Source: Parvularcula oceani
GTDB lineage: Bacteria; Pseudomonadota; Alphaproteobacteria; Caulobacterales; Parvularculaceae
Length of the DNA stretch: 64,000 nucleotides
Direction of reading: 5' to 3'
NCBI RefSeq assembly: GCF_000733125.1
Contig: NZ_JPHU01000014.1
Span: 1-64,000 of the forward strand
Shown here: positions 52,171 through 60,106 of the stretch, one piece after another
How positions within the stretch are numbered: position 1 is the first letter of the stretch
How the letters are laid out: each line of letters starts with the position of its first letter
Notes under the pieces: model-generated
The model's input: only the letters and a program-made list of their open reading frames with translations
What the model was told of the DNA's origin: nothing
Database searches by the model: none
Made by a program: the position numbers and the translations under genes

Positions 52171-52350
52171 GGAAACTTTCGATGTCCGGCGCATCGGATG
52201 AGCACCGGTGGGGAGGCCGCCACGCGTGCAGGGGCAGCCTCGAAAGGGTGAGCAGGCGCCGGAGAAACCCGGCAGCACGCTGCTGCTGTCCGCGATCTGG
52301 GCCGTGCGGCCCGGGAAAGCAAGCCCGCATCTTTTCCCGCCGGGAAGGCG

Positions 52351-53268
52351 TCACCGGGACAGGCGCTGCTCCACCGCTGCGCGATAGGCGCGGCTGACGG
52401 GAACCTCGTCCCCGCCTGCGAGGAGCGCGGTCGCGCCGCCCTGTCCGTCGGCCCGCACTTCGCGCACCGCCAGGAGGTTCACGAGCCAGGAGCGATGAGT
52501 GCGCACCGCCGGGACACCGGCTTCGATCAGCGCCGCCTCCAGCGCCTTCAGCGTGTCGCGCGCGAGGATGGGCGGGCCGTCCCCGCCGACCTCGACGTAA
52601 TTTCCCGCCGCGCGCGCCCATGAGAAGCTCTGCGGATCGAGATAGGTCGTCCGGCTTCCCGTCTTCAGCGGCAGCCGCGTCTGGTTGAGCGCCTGCGCAG
52701 GCCGCCCGGGCGCGCCTCGCATGCTCCGGCGCACGCCCTCGGCGACGGCCAGGATCAGGAGATAGCTCAGCGCGTCCTTGCGGTATTCGTAGAGCAGTTC
52801 GCGGCCGACATCTCCGAAGAAGCGGTATTCGCCGCCCGCCGCCAGCGGCCAGACGATCTCGCGCAGCAGGACCATCAGCCCGACATGGAGGAGGGAGAAG
52901 AGCACGCTTCCGGCGAAATGGACCAGCGCGACCCGCCATCGCGGCCGGGCCGTCAGCGGCACCGCGCCGAGAAGGGCGAGCAGGAAGGGAAGCAGGGCCA
53001 GCGTGCCGAGCGCGCTCGTATATTCCGTCACGAAGGGCAGGGGGCTGGCGCTCGCCCCCTCGCGCACCGCTTCGGTGCGCAGGGACAGGGCGTTGACCGT
53101 GGCCACGACGAAGACGAGCGGCGCGACAATCAGGAAAGCGCGGCGCTGCCACGCCGCCCATCGCGGACGGATGCCGTTCATCCCACGGGGCCGCTCGTCA
53201 TCACTTCCGGCTGGAGACCCGCCGGAATCCGGCCTCACAGGATGAGGCTGCCCGGAGATCGCGCTCAT
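52351..53268 (-). CDS. Membrane-bound LytTR-family DNA-binding regulator
   Basis: 305 residues. Four hydrophobic helices (about 45-185) are followed by a LytTR DNA-binding domain (about 205-300: FSWARAAGNYVEV, DTLKALEAALIEAGVPAVRTHR, SWLVNLLAVREVRA, PVSRAYRAAVEQRL). It likely regulates the divergent acyltransferase. The ATG chosen follows GGAGGG, and its start codon overlaps that of the divergent gene inside CATG; a start at MNGIRPR 29 codons later would free a promoter. Confidence 0.85.
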   Translation of the reverse strand: MSAISGQPHPVRPDSGGSPAGSDDERPRGMNGIRPRWAAWQRRAFLIVAPLVFVVATVNALSLRTEAVREGASASPLPFVTEYTSALGTLALLPFLLALLGAVPLTARPRWRVALVHFAGSVLFSLLHVGLMVLLREIVWPLAAGGEYRFFGDVGRELLYEYRKDALSYLLILAVAEGVRRSMRGAPGRPAQALNQTRLPLKTGSRTTYLDPQSFSWARAAGNYVEVGGDGPPILARDTLKALEAALIEAGVPAVRTHRSWLVNLLAVREVRADGQGGATALLAGGDEVPVSRAYRAAVEQRLSR

Positions 53269-54484
53269 GTCCCTCACCCCTCCCTCGCTCGCTGCGTCCT
53301 TGCCCGCGACGCGCCGCTACGACCTCGACTGGCTGCGCATCGGCGCGTTCGGCCTCCTCATCTTCTACCACATCGGCATGTTCTACGTGTCGTGGGGCTG
53401 GCATGTGAAAAGCGCCTATGCCTCCGAGGCGATAGAACCGCTCATGCTGTCGGTGAACCCCTGGCGGCTGCCGCTTCTGTTCTTCGTATCGGGCGTCGCC
53501 ATCCGCTATGCCTCGGACAAGGCAGGGGCAGGGGCTTTCAGCGCGTCGCGGGCACTGCGCCTCGGCGTGCCGCTCCTGTTCGGGATGGCGGTGGCGGTTG
53601 CGCCGCAGAGCTATTTCGAGCTGCGCGAGGCGGGCCTCATCGAGGCGGGGTGGTGGCCCTTCTACCGAGACTATCTGCGCTTCGAGCAGGTCTTCCCGAT
53701 CATCACGCCGACCTGGAACCACCTTTGGTATGTGGCTTACCTGCTCGTCTATATCCTCCTGCTCGCGCCGGTCCTGCCCCTCCTGCGGCGCATCGCAGAG
53801 CGCGGGTTCCTCGGCCGCTGGCTGGGCAGCCCGCTGCGCCTTCTCGTCCTGATCGCGCTGCCGAGCCTGCTGTCAGGCCTCCTGCTCGCCCCGCGCTTCC
53901 CGACCACGCATGCGCTGACGGATGACTGGGCGAATCATGCCGCCTCTCTCTATCCGCTGCTCCTGGGCTATTTCGCGGCGAAGGACGAAGGCTTCTGGCG
54001 CGCCGTCGACCGGGCGCTTCCCCTGACGCTCGTCCTCGTCTTGCTGCTCCTGCCGACGCGGCTCTTCGCCAATGCCTGGTATCCCGCTCTCGAGGATGCG
54101 CTCGGCGCCGCCCTCCGCGATGCCATCTGGGCGCCCGGCAGGACCCTCTATCTCTGGTCCTGCATCCTCGCCCTTCTCGGCCTCGCGCGCCGCTATCTCG
54201 CCGAGCCCTCGGCGCTCCTGCGATATCTGACGGGCGGCGTCTTCTGCTATTACGTCGTCCACCAGACCGTCATCGTGGCCGCGGGATATGCGCTGTCCCG
54301 GCAGGACCTGCCGGTCTGGGCGGAGGCGGGGGCGTTGATCGTCCTCACCGTGGCGGCCTGCGGCCTGTCCTACGAGCTGTTCCGGCGCATCCCCGTCCTG
54401 CGGGTCGCCTTCGGGATCGCGGGTCCGCGCGCCCGGCCGGTCGAGCAGGAGAGGGCGGCACCCGCACCGGTGCCCGCGCGCTGA
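53267..54484 (+). CDS. Acyltransferase family 3 membrane protein (OpgC/MdoC-like)
   Basis: 405 residues, about ten membrane helices. YDLDWLRIGAFGLLIFYHIGMF contains the conserved Asp/Arg and catalytic histidine of the family, followed by NPWRLPLLFFVSGVAIRYA and WNHLWYVAYLLVYILLL. Such proteins O-acylate or O-succinylate glucans, peptidoglycan or lipids in the periplasm. The pair LytTR-acyltransferase is seen often in this group of bacteria. GGAG is 10 bases before the ATG. Confidence 0.88.
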   Translation: MSLTPPSLAASLPATRRYDLDWLRIGAFGLLIFYHIGMFYVSWGWHVKSAYASEAIEPLMLSVNPWRLPLLFFVSGVAIRYASDKAGAGAFSASRALRLGVPLLFGMAVAVAPQSYFELREAGLIEAGWWPFYRDYLRFEQVFPIITPTWNHLWYVAYLLVYILLLAPVLPLLRRIAERGFLGRWLGSPLRLLVLIALPSLLSGLLLAPRFPTTHALTDDWANHAASLYPLLLGYFAAKDEGFWRAVDRALPLTLVLVLLLLPTRLFANAWYPALEDALGAALRDAIWAPGRTLYLWSCILALLGLARRYLAEPSALLRYLTGGVFCYYVVHQTVIVAAGYALSRQDLPVWAEAGALIVLTVAACGLSYELFRRIPVLRVAFGIAGPRARPVEQERAAPAPVPAR

Positions 54485-54488
54485 CGCC

Positions 54489-55238
54489 TCAGGTGAAGAT
54501 CTCCAGAAGGCTGCCAAGGATCCCGCCGCCGCCCGAGGCCTGCGGCGGGCGCTCGCTTTGCAGCCACACCTCGCCCAAACCGCTCAGGCGCACGTTCTCG
54601 GCTTCGCCTGCGCGCAGATACTGGTTCGTGGTCAGAACGCGGCCATGGGCGGTGAAAGGACCGGTGACGGCCGCGACCGCATTGGTGTCCACCACCACCT
54701 CGTTATCCGCCAGAGGGCGGACCAGCGTCCGTCCCGGCACTTTGAGGTGAACCGTGCCGGTGCCGGTCACACGCGTCATCGTCCAGAACTCCCGCTTCGC
54801 CATGCGTTGCACGGTGAAGGAGAGGTCGCCGCTATGACCGAGATAGAGGGCGGGCTTGATGGCGACGGGACGATCCGGCGCGATCTTCAGGTCCCGCACC
54901 TCGCCATGATAATCGCGCCCCGCCACGAGCCGCAGCGCGCCGTCTTGCGCTTCGAAGCGGTTCGCCCAGAGGTTCTGGCCCGAGAAGAGGCCGAGGATCG
55001 GCAGGCGGCGCGACGCGACGCGCTGCGTCCTCAGCGCGAAGGGGCCGTCCGCCAGAAGCAGCGAAGAGCGGCGCAGATAGGCCGCTTCGCCGGGCTCCAG
55101 GTCGATCTCGAGAACCTCCGGCCTCGCCGGGCTTTCCGGCGCCGGTCGCGCAGGCGCCTCCTGCGGCCTCGCCGAGGCCGGGCGCGCGGTCGGACGCCGT
55201 CCGCCGAAAGTCCGCGCGAGCATTTCGTGCTTGTCCAT
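54489..55238 (-). CDS. AIM24 family protein (TIGR00266-like beta-helix protein)
   Basis: 249 residues. A Pro/Ala/Arg-rich N-terminal 40 residues leads into the AIM24 fold: LADGPFALRTQRVASRRLP, LFSGQNLWANRFEA, GHSGDLSFTVQRMAK, GTGTVHLKVPGRTL, NEVVVDTNAVAAVTGPF, and a Gly-rich end GGGGILGSLLEIF. Members have a tryptophan-attenuator-like double-psi or beta-helix fold; role unclear. No signal peptide. Convergent with the acyltransferase. Confidence 0.83.
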   Translation of the reverse strand: MDKHEMLARTFGGRRPTARPASARPQEAPARPAPESPARPEVLEIDLEPGEAAYLRRSSLLLADGPFALRTQRVASRRLPILGLFSGQNLWANRFEAQDGALRLVAGRDYHGEVRDLKIAPDRPVAIKPALYLGHSGDLSFTVQRMAKREFWTMTRVTGTGTVHLKVPGRTLVRPLADNEVVVDTNAVAAVTGPFTAHGRVLTTNQYLRAGEAENVRLSGLGEVWLQSERPPQASGGGGILGSLLEIFT

Positions 55239-55267
55239 ATCCCCAGCCTAGCACAGCGGAGCGGTGA

Positions 55268-56137
55268 TCACCGCCCGAGCGCTGCGTCGCGCCCGCGAAA
55301 GCGGCCATGGCGGTGGATCTCCTCGCGGTGGCCGAGCGCGAAGGCGACGTTCGGCGCGCCGGGCAGCCGCTCGGTGTAAAGCCGGACCGAGCGGTTCTGA
55401 TCCTGCAGGTCCTCCGAATGCATGAAGGGCAGATAGACGAAGGCCCGCCGCTCCGGCGGTTCGGCCAGGTCGAAGCCCCGCCCGATGGCATGGTCGGCGA
55501 TGTGCCGCGCCTTCTCGTCATTCTCGAAGGCCCTGGCGCTGCCCCGGTGCAGGTTCCGTGAGAACTGGTCGAGCAGGATCAGGAGGGCGAGCGAGCCGGT
55601 GGGGCTGCGCATCCACTCATCGTGCCGGCCTCGCGCTGCGGTGTCCTGCAGGCCGCCGAAACGCTCGGCGATCCGCCTGTCGAGAGCCTCGTCCTTCGCG
55701 AAATGCTTCTTCGCCGGCACCTCGTCGAACCAGAAACGCAGGACATCCTCCGCTTCGGGCGCTGGCGCGGGCAGGTCTTCCATGCCGGTCTCCGCCGCGT
55801 CCGGATAGAAGGCGACATGTCCCGCAATGGCGCTCACGGCGGGAAATGGGTCGTAATAGGTCCAGGCCCGGTCCGGCTCGTCCAGCACCGCGTCATAGGC
55901 CGCGCGCCCCTTGAACGGGCACCAGGTCTCATGCGCAGTGGGGGTCAGGGCGGACGGGTCCACGTTCCGTCGCGGAAAATAGGTCACGGGCGCGAGGTCG
56001 GCCTCGCGCAGGCATATGGCGTTCGTGCTGGCCGCCAGGAGGCGGCCCGACGGCGCGGTCGCGTTGGCGAGCCCCGCCAGCCGCTGCGTGGAGATCGGGT
56101 GATCGGGCCCCGGCTCCTTGTGCGGTCCCGTCTTCAC
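55268..56137 (-). CDS. DUF427-DUF924 fusion protein
   Basis: 289 residues combining two families usually encoded apart. Residues about 30-112 are DUF427 (VTYFPRRNVD, HETWCPFKGRAAYDAVL, AWTYYDPFPAVSAIAGHVAFYPD). Residues about 128-289 are DUF924 (VLRFWFDEVPAKKHFAKDEA, LALLILLDQFSRNLHRGSARAF, RAFVYLPFMHSEDLQDQ). It ends at RGRDAALGR, a few residues short of where most DUF924 proteins end. Functions unknown. It overlaps the small upstream gene by four bases. Confidence 0.82.
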   Translation of the reverse strand: MKTGPHKEPGPDHPISTQRLAGLANATAPSGRLLAASTNAICLREADLAPVTYFPRRNVDPSALTPTAHETWCPFKGRAAYDAVLDEPDRAWTYYDPFPAVSAIAGHVAFYPDAAETGMEDLPAPAPEAEDVLRFWFDEVPAKKHFAKDEALDRRIAERFGGLQDTAARGRHDEWMRSPTGSLALLILLDQFSRNLHRGSARAFENDEKARHIADHAIGRGFDLAEPPERRAFVYLPFMHSEDLQDQNRSVRLYTERLPGAPNVAFALGHREEIHRHGRFRGRDAALGR

Positions 56138-56397
56138 GAGTTCCGCAACGCCTCGATCAGCTCGTCCTTGGACATGTCGCTCCGCCCCTCGATGCCGACC
56201 TCCTTGGCGCGCTCATAGAGCTCCTCCTTGGTGCGGTCCTCATATTGCTGCGCGTGGCCGCCCTTTTCCGAAGGGTGCTGGTCGGGGTTCGCCCTGGCAT
56301 TGGCGACGCGCGCGGCCTTCTGTTTCGAAGCGCCCTGATCGCGCAGCGCCTCATAGGTCTCGTCGTCCTTGATCTGCGGACCGTGGTTCTTGGTCAT
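56134..56397 (-). CDS. Small Rho-N/SAP-like basic protein (stress-associated type)
   Basis: 87 residues, hydrophilic. [25 protein letters not shown] is followed by [29 protein letters not shown], the Rho-termination-factor N-terminal-like helix pattern that ends many small stress proteins. Very good AGGAGG site. A GGAAC-N17-TGTT element upstream may place it under the general-stress sigma factor. Overlaps the DUF427-DUF924 gene, so the two share a transcript. Confidence 0.8.
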   Translation of the reverse strand: MTKNHGPQIKDDETYEALRDQGASKQKAARVANARANPDQHPSEKGGHAQQYEDRTKEELYERAKEVGIEGRSDMSKDELIEALRNS

Positions 56398-56425
56398 CGG
56401 ATCCTCCTTGGTGGACGTCCGCACG

Positions 56426-56451
56426 AACAGGCCGCGAAGGGCGGGCGTTCC
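56426..56451 (-). promoter_or_regulatory. Possible EcfG-type promoter of the small stress gene
   Basis: On the minus strand GGAAC (56451-56447) and TGTT (56429-56426) are separated by 17 bases; the -35 box fits the general-stress consensus exactly and the -10 differs by one base from CGTT. Confidence 0.4.
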
Positions 56452-56545
56452 CCGGTTAACCAGTTGGGGAAAAGCAAAGCTTGCTCCGGACGCTCCGGAC
56501 CAGTCGAATCTGCCGGAACCTTGCAACTTTCGGAAAAGGCGGACC

Positions 56546-56824
56546 ATGGCGGACGGCGCACAGAGCTTCGAGGATCTCGCAAACCAGGCGGGAGGGGTGG
56601 CAGCCGGCGAGCTGCGCCAGTTCATCGAGCGGATCGAACGGCTCGAAGAGGACAAGAAGGCGATCATGGAGGACATCAAGGAGGTCTATGCCGAGGCCAA
56701 GGGCACCGGCTTCGACACCAAGGTGATGCGCCAGATCGTGCGGCTGAGAAAGATGAACCATGCCGACCGGCAGGAGCAGGAAGCCCTTCTCGAGCTTTAT
56801 CTGAGCGCGCTCGGCGAAGGCTGA
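56546..56824 (+). CDS. DUF2312 family protein
   Basis: 92 residues, mostly helical: [40 protein letters not shown] and [13 protein letters not shown], the GapR/DUF2312 pattern. In Caulobacter the homologue GapR binds overtwisted DNA ahead of replication forks, so a nucleoid-associated role is likely here. Own terminator downstream. The family length (about 80-90) supports the chosen ATG. Confidence 0.9.
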   Translation: MADGAQSFEDLANQAGGVAAGELRQFIERIERLEEDKKAIMEDIKEVYAEAKGTGFDTKVMRQIVRLRKMNHADRQEQEALLELYLSALGEG

Positions 56825-56850
56825 ACCGCCGCGCCGCTTAAATGAAAAAG

Positions 56851-56882
56851 GCCCCGGCGGTATTCCCGCCGGGGCTTTTTTT
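56851..56882. terminator. Bidirectional Rho-independent terminator
   Basis: Perfect 10-bp stem GCCCCGGCGG/CCGCCGGGGC, loop TATTC, seven T on the right and AAAAAG on the left, serving both the DUF2312 gene and the convergent carboxypeptidase gene. Confidence 0.93.
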
Positions 56883-56903
56883 CGGACCGGGACCTGTTCC
56901 GGC

Positions 56904-58223
56904 TCAGTTCGTCATGCGCAGCGGCAGGCAGTCATCGCCGTTCCGCTCCAGGCGCTCGCAGGTCGTCTGCGCCTCATAGGCGTTGAGATTGGTGAAGCGG
57001 GCGCGCCAGACCTCGCGGCGGCCGCGGCGCGACACGTTCACCTCGCGCTCCGCCACCGGGACATTGGCGAGGATGCCGTCCTGCAGCGTTTCAATACGGC
57101 CGACGGCCTGCATTTTCCGGTGATAGGCGCCGACCTGCACCGCCCAGTCGCGCACATCGCCGGACTCGGCGTCGCCTTCGCCATAGACCGCCTCGTCGAC
57201 CGCGCGATTGTCATTGGCGACGGAGGAGATGGCGACCTTCAGGCTTTCGAGGTTGAGGTCCGCCGCGACCGAAGGCGCAACGGCCGGCTGTGGCATGGTC
57301 TCGGTCGGCACGGTGTTCGCGGCGATCATGACGGGCTGGGCGACGGTGCCGGGCTTCAGGCGCGGCTGCGGCGCGGCCAGCAGGATCGGGTTGATCAGGT
57401 CGGGCTTGCGCTTGATCTCGACGAAGGCGGTATTGAGGATGTCCTTCATATGCCGGTCGCGCGTCGCCGAGCTGCGGCCGCCGAGGACGATGCCGATGAG
57501 GCGGTGGCCATTGCGTTCCGCCGTGGTCGACAGGTTGTAGCCCGAGGCCCGCGTATAGCCGGTCTTCATGCCGTCCGCGTCTTCCATGCTGAGCATGACG
57601 CGGTTGTGCGAGCGGTAGGTGCGGCCGTTCCAGTCGAACGAGACCTGCTGGAAATAGTGGAAGTGCTGGGGGAAGTCCTGGATAAGGCGGCGCGACAGGA
57701 TCGCCATGTCCCGCGCCGTCGTCTTCTGCGCCGAATTCGGCAGGCCGGACGCATTGCGGAAGGTCGTGTCGCGCATGCCAAGCTCGCGGGCCTTGCGGGT
57801 CATCAGGACGGCGAACTCGCTCTCGGTTCCGCCGAGCCCTTCGGCGACGACCGTGGCGACGTCATTGGCGGATTTGATGACCAGCGCCTCGATCGCCGTC
57901 TCGACCTCGATCTTGGAGCCGCGGGCCAGACCGAGCTTCGAGGCGGGCTGGAGCGAGGCGCGCTTGGAGACCCTGAAGTCGTCGTCGAGAGCGATCTCGC
58001 CGCGTTCGATGGCTTCGAACAGCAGGTAGACGGTCATCATCTTGGTCAGCGAAGCGGGATAGCGCTGCTCGTTCGAGTAGCGATCGAAGAGGACGTCACC
58101 GGTGTCGGCATGGATGACCAGCGCCGCATATTTCGGATTCGCGTGCGCGGTCGCCGGAGCAAGAACTGCCAACGCCGCGATCGCGGAGAGAAGAAGAATT
58201 CGAAAAATGCCCTGACCGACCAT
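56904..58223 (-). CDS. D-alanyl-D-alanine carboxypeptidase with C-terminal SPOR domain
   Basis: 439 residues. Signal peptide (ILLLSAIAALAVLAPATAHA); penicillin-binding motifs SLTK (S58-K61), SAN (118-120) and KTG in DGMKTGYTR; then a linker from about 285 and a C-terminal SPOR domain (WAVQVGAYHRKMQAVGRIE, ending CERLERNGDDCLPLR) that binds denuded glycan at division sites. It trims the terminal D-Ala of peptidoglycan stem peptides. SPOR-tailed forms are common in alphaproteobacteria. Confidence 0.95.
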   Translation of the reverse strand: MVGQGIFRILLLSAIAALAVLAPATAHANPKYAALVIHADTGDVLFDRYSNEQRYPASLTKMMTVYLLFEAIERGEIALDDDFRVSKRASLQPASKLGLARGSKIEVETAIEALVIKSANDVATVVAEGLGGTESEFAVLMTRKARELGMRDTTFRNASGLPNSAQKTTARDMAILSRRLIQDFPQHFHYFQQVSFDWNGRTYRSHNRVMLSMEDADGMKTGYTRASGYNLSTTAERNGHRLIGIVLGGRSSATRDRHMKDILNTAFVEIKRKPDLINPILLAAPQPRLKPGTVAQPVMIAANTVPTETMPQPAVAPSVAADLNLESLKVAISSVANDNRAVDEAVYGEGDAESGDVRDWAVQVGAYHRKMQAVGRIETLQDGILANVPVAEREVNVSRRGRREVWRARFTNLNAYEAQTTCERLERNGDDCLPLRMTN

Positions 58224-58333
58224 GAAACACCCTGCTGCCCGAATTACGCCCCAATTCCCGTCCTACGGTAACAGGAGCGTGTGCACACCTGTAAATCCTT
58301 TCATCCGCGCTACCGGTCGAGGGTCAAGAAAGG

Positions 58334-58349
58334 GTTAAGACCCCTTAAC
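58334..58349. repeat. Inverted repeat GTTAAG-ACCC-CTTAAC
   Basis: Perfect six-base arms around four bases. It contains TTAA twice at six-base spacing, close to but not matching the CtrA rule of seven. Confidence 0.45.
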
Positions 58350-58408
58350 GGACACGCGGACCCTGTCGGAGCAGGGCTCGTGCCACTCGCCGCGGAGGCG
58401 ATCATGTT

Positions 58409-58462
58409 GCACTGCACAAACAACCTTGACGAGCCGCCCCGTCTTTGCCATTTGTGCAGCGC
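58409..58462 (+). promoter_or_regulatory. PhaR-like operator upstream of the phasin gene
   Basis: GCACTGCACAAA (58409-58420) and TTTGTGCAGCGC (58451-58462) are inverted copies with one difference, 30 bases apart, enclosing TTGACG. CTGC/GCAG-rich dyads are what PhaR repressors recognise before phasin genes in Rhodobacter and Paracoccus. Confidence 0.5.
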
Positions 58463-58539
58463 AGCATCAGGCTTTCCTGCTGCGATCACCTCGATCGCGG
58501 CCGACACCCCTGACGATGCTGAGCAACGGGAGAGTCCGA

Positions 58540-58983
58540 ATGAGCACCACGCGTAAGACCGCCAACAAAGCCGCGGATGCGGCGAAGGACGCCACCGAAG
58601 AGGCCACCGCCTCTCTCAATGACGGCGTCGAACGCATGACGCTTGGCATGTCCAAGATGGGATCGATGGGACAGGAGAACGTTGAGGCGTTCATGGCTTC
58701 CGCATCCACCTTCGCCAAAGGCATGGAGCGCATCGCGCAGGAGAACGTCGAGTTCTTCAAGTCGCAGGTCGAGAGCAGCAGCGACCGCATGCAGAGCCTG
58801 TCCAAGGCGCGTACCCCGCAGGAATTCTTCGAAGCGCAGTCCGAGCTTCTCCGCAGCTCGATGGAGCGTCAGATCGATCAGACCAACAAGGTCTCCGACA
58901 TGATGATCTCGACCGCGCGCGACGCAGCGCAGCCTCTTTCCAAGCGCTACAGCGCCATGATCGAGGCGATGCAGCAGCGCTGA
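58540..58983 (+). CDS. Phasin family protein (Phasin_2)
   Basis: 147 residues, all helical and amphipathic: LNDGVERMTLGMSKMGSMGQ, ENVEAFMASASTFAKGMERIAQ, ENVEFFKSQVESSSDRMQSL and PQEFFEAQSELLRSSMERQI with the family motif. Phasins coat polyhydroxyalkanoate granules. The N-terminal 25 residues are Lys/Ala-rich. GGGAG ribosome site. PhaC and PhaR genes are not in this window. Confidence 0.92.
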   Translation: MSTTRKTANKAADAAKDATEEATASLNDGVERMTLGMSKMGSMGQENVEAFMASASTFAKGMERIAQENVEFFKSQVESSSDRMQSLSKARTPQEFFEAQSELLRSSMERQIDQTNKVSDMMISTARDAAQPLSKRYSAMIEAMQQR

Positions 58984-59007
58984 GCGCAGGCCATCTCCGA
59001 GTGCTGA

Positions 59008-59043
59008 AACCGCCCCGCCGGCATTCCCGGCGGGGTGGTTTCG
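59008..59043 (+). terminator. Rho-independent terminator of the phasin gene
   Basis: AACC-G-CCCCGCCGG/CCGGCGGGG-T-GGTT with loop CATTC, followed by TTTCG; 24 bases after the stop. Short T-run. Confidence 0.8.
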
Positions 59044-59064
59044 TTTCGGCCGCGAGGATCTCGA

Positions 59065-60018
59065 TCAGTCGCCCGAAAGGCGCGGCCCCGGCAGGGCCTG
59101 AAGCGCCGCGACCAGATGTTCGCGCAGCCAGCGATGGCGCGGGTCGACGGTCCAGTTCGGGTGCCAGCCCATCAGCATGGAGAAGCCCGGCACCTCGATG
59201 GGCGGGGCGAAGGCGACGAGACCGTCCGGGACGGCCGTGATGGCCGAGGCGGGCGCCGTCAGCACGCCCATGCCCTGACGGGCCAGCGCCAGCCCAGCGA
59301 GAAAGCTTTCGGTACGGAAGATCACGCGCCGCTCCAGCCCCCGCTCGGCGAGGAGCGCGTCAATCCCGCCGAGCGCGGCCCCCGCCGGATTGGTGACGAT
59401 GTGATCGGCGGCAAGATAGTCCGCGAGCGTTCTTTTCCGCGCCGCGAGCGGGTGATCCCGCCCGACCGCGCAGAGATAGGTCTCGTTCGACACGTGGCGC
59501 TGGACGAACTGCTCGACATCCAGGCCCGGAGGAAGATCGAGCAGCTTCGTCTCCGGCAGAAGGACGAGATCGACCGCGCCCGAGACGAGATCCTGCGCGA
59601 CGGGAAAGTCGAGGGTCACGACATCGAGCTGAAGCGCCGGCGCGAGCGGGCGGATCGCCGCATCCCACGCCCGGCCCGCCAGCACCGCCCAGCTATCCGG
59701 GGCCGCGATGCGCAGTCTGCCTTGCGCGGTTGCGGGCTCGAAGCTGGCGGCGGTCTGAAAGACCTCCCGCATTTCCTGAACGATCCGAGCGACGGCGGGC
59801 TGGATGCGCTCCGCCTTCGGCGTCGTCCGCATGATCCGGCCGGACTTGACCAGAAGCGGGTCGTGAAGCGTTTCGCGCAGCCGCTTCAGGCTGTGGCTGA
59901 CGGCGGGCTGCGAAACCCCGAGGCGCTCGGCGGCCCGCGACACGCTCTGCTCGGTCAGGAGCCAGTGCAGGGTCAGGACGAGATTCAGATCCAGATGTTC
60001 GAGCCGAAGCTCAGACAT
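59065..60018 (-). CDS. LysR-family transcriptional regulator
   Basis: 317 residues. Winged helix-turn-helix at residues 6-66 (NLVLTLHWLLTEQSVSRAAE, LGVSQPAVSHSLKRLR, PLLVKSGRIMRTTPKAE), the NodD/LinR-like subgroup with HLDLNLV at the start. The effector domain follows. ATG at MSELRLEH fits the family. Its target is not adjacent in an obvious divergent arrangement, as the next gene upstream is on the same strand. Confidence 0.9.
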   Translation of the reverse strand: MSELRLEHLDLNLVLTLHWLLTEQSVSRAAERLGVSQPAVSHSLKRLRETLHDPLLVKSGRIMRTTPKAERIQPAVARIVQEMREVFQTAASFEPATAQGRLRIAAPDSWAVLAGRAWDAAIRPLAPALQLDVVTLDFPVAQDLVSGAVDLVLLPETKLLDLPPGLDVEQFVQRHVSNETYLCAVGRDHPLAARKRTLADYLAADHIVTNPAGAALGGIDALLAERGLERRVIFRTESFLAGLALARQGMGVLTAPASAITAVPDGLVAFAPPIEVPGFSMLMGWHPNWTVDPRHRWLREHLVAALQALPGPRLSGD

Positions 60019-60106
60019 GAATGGCCTGCATGTTGAGCGCTCGAAACATCGAAGAAAACTATGGCGCGCGCCGGTAATGAGCAAGTGCTGTCGGCAGCGG
60101 CAGCCC

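Larger units (their letters stand above)
58224..58539. promoter_or_regulatory. Intergenic region between the carboxypeptidase and phasin genes
   Basis: No gene seen. It carries the divergent promoters, a GTTAAG-ACCC-CTTAAC dyad (58334-58349) and a large inverted repeat of GCRCTGCACAAA arms flanking a TTGACG (58426-58431) that may be a -35 box for the phasin gene. Confidence 0.6.

Noticed and set aside
58335-58348. CtrA binding site (TTAA-N-TTAA)
   Set aside because: The spacing is six bases instead of seven, so I list the dyad but not a CtrA site.
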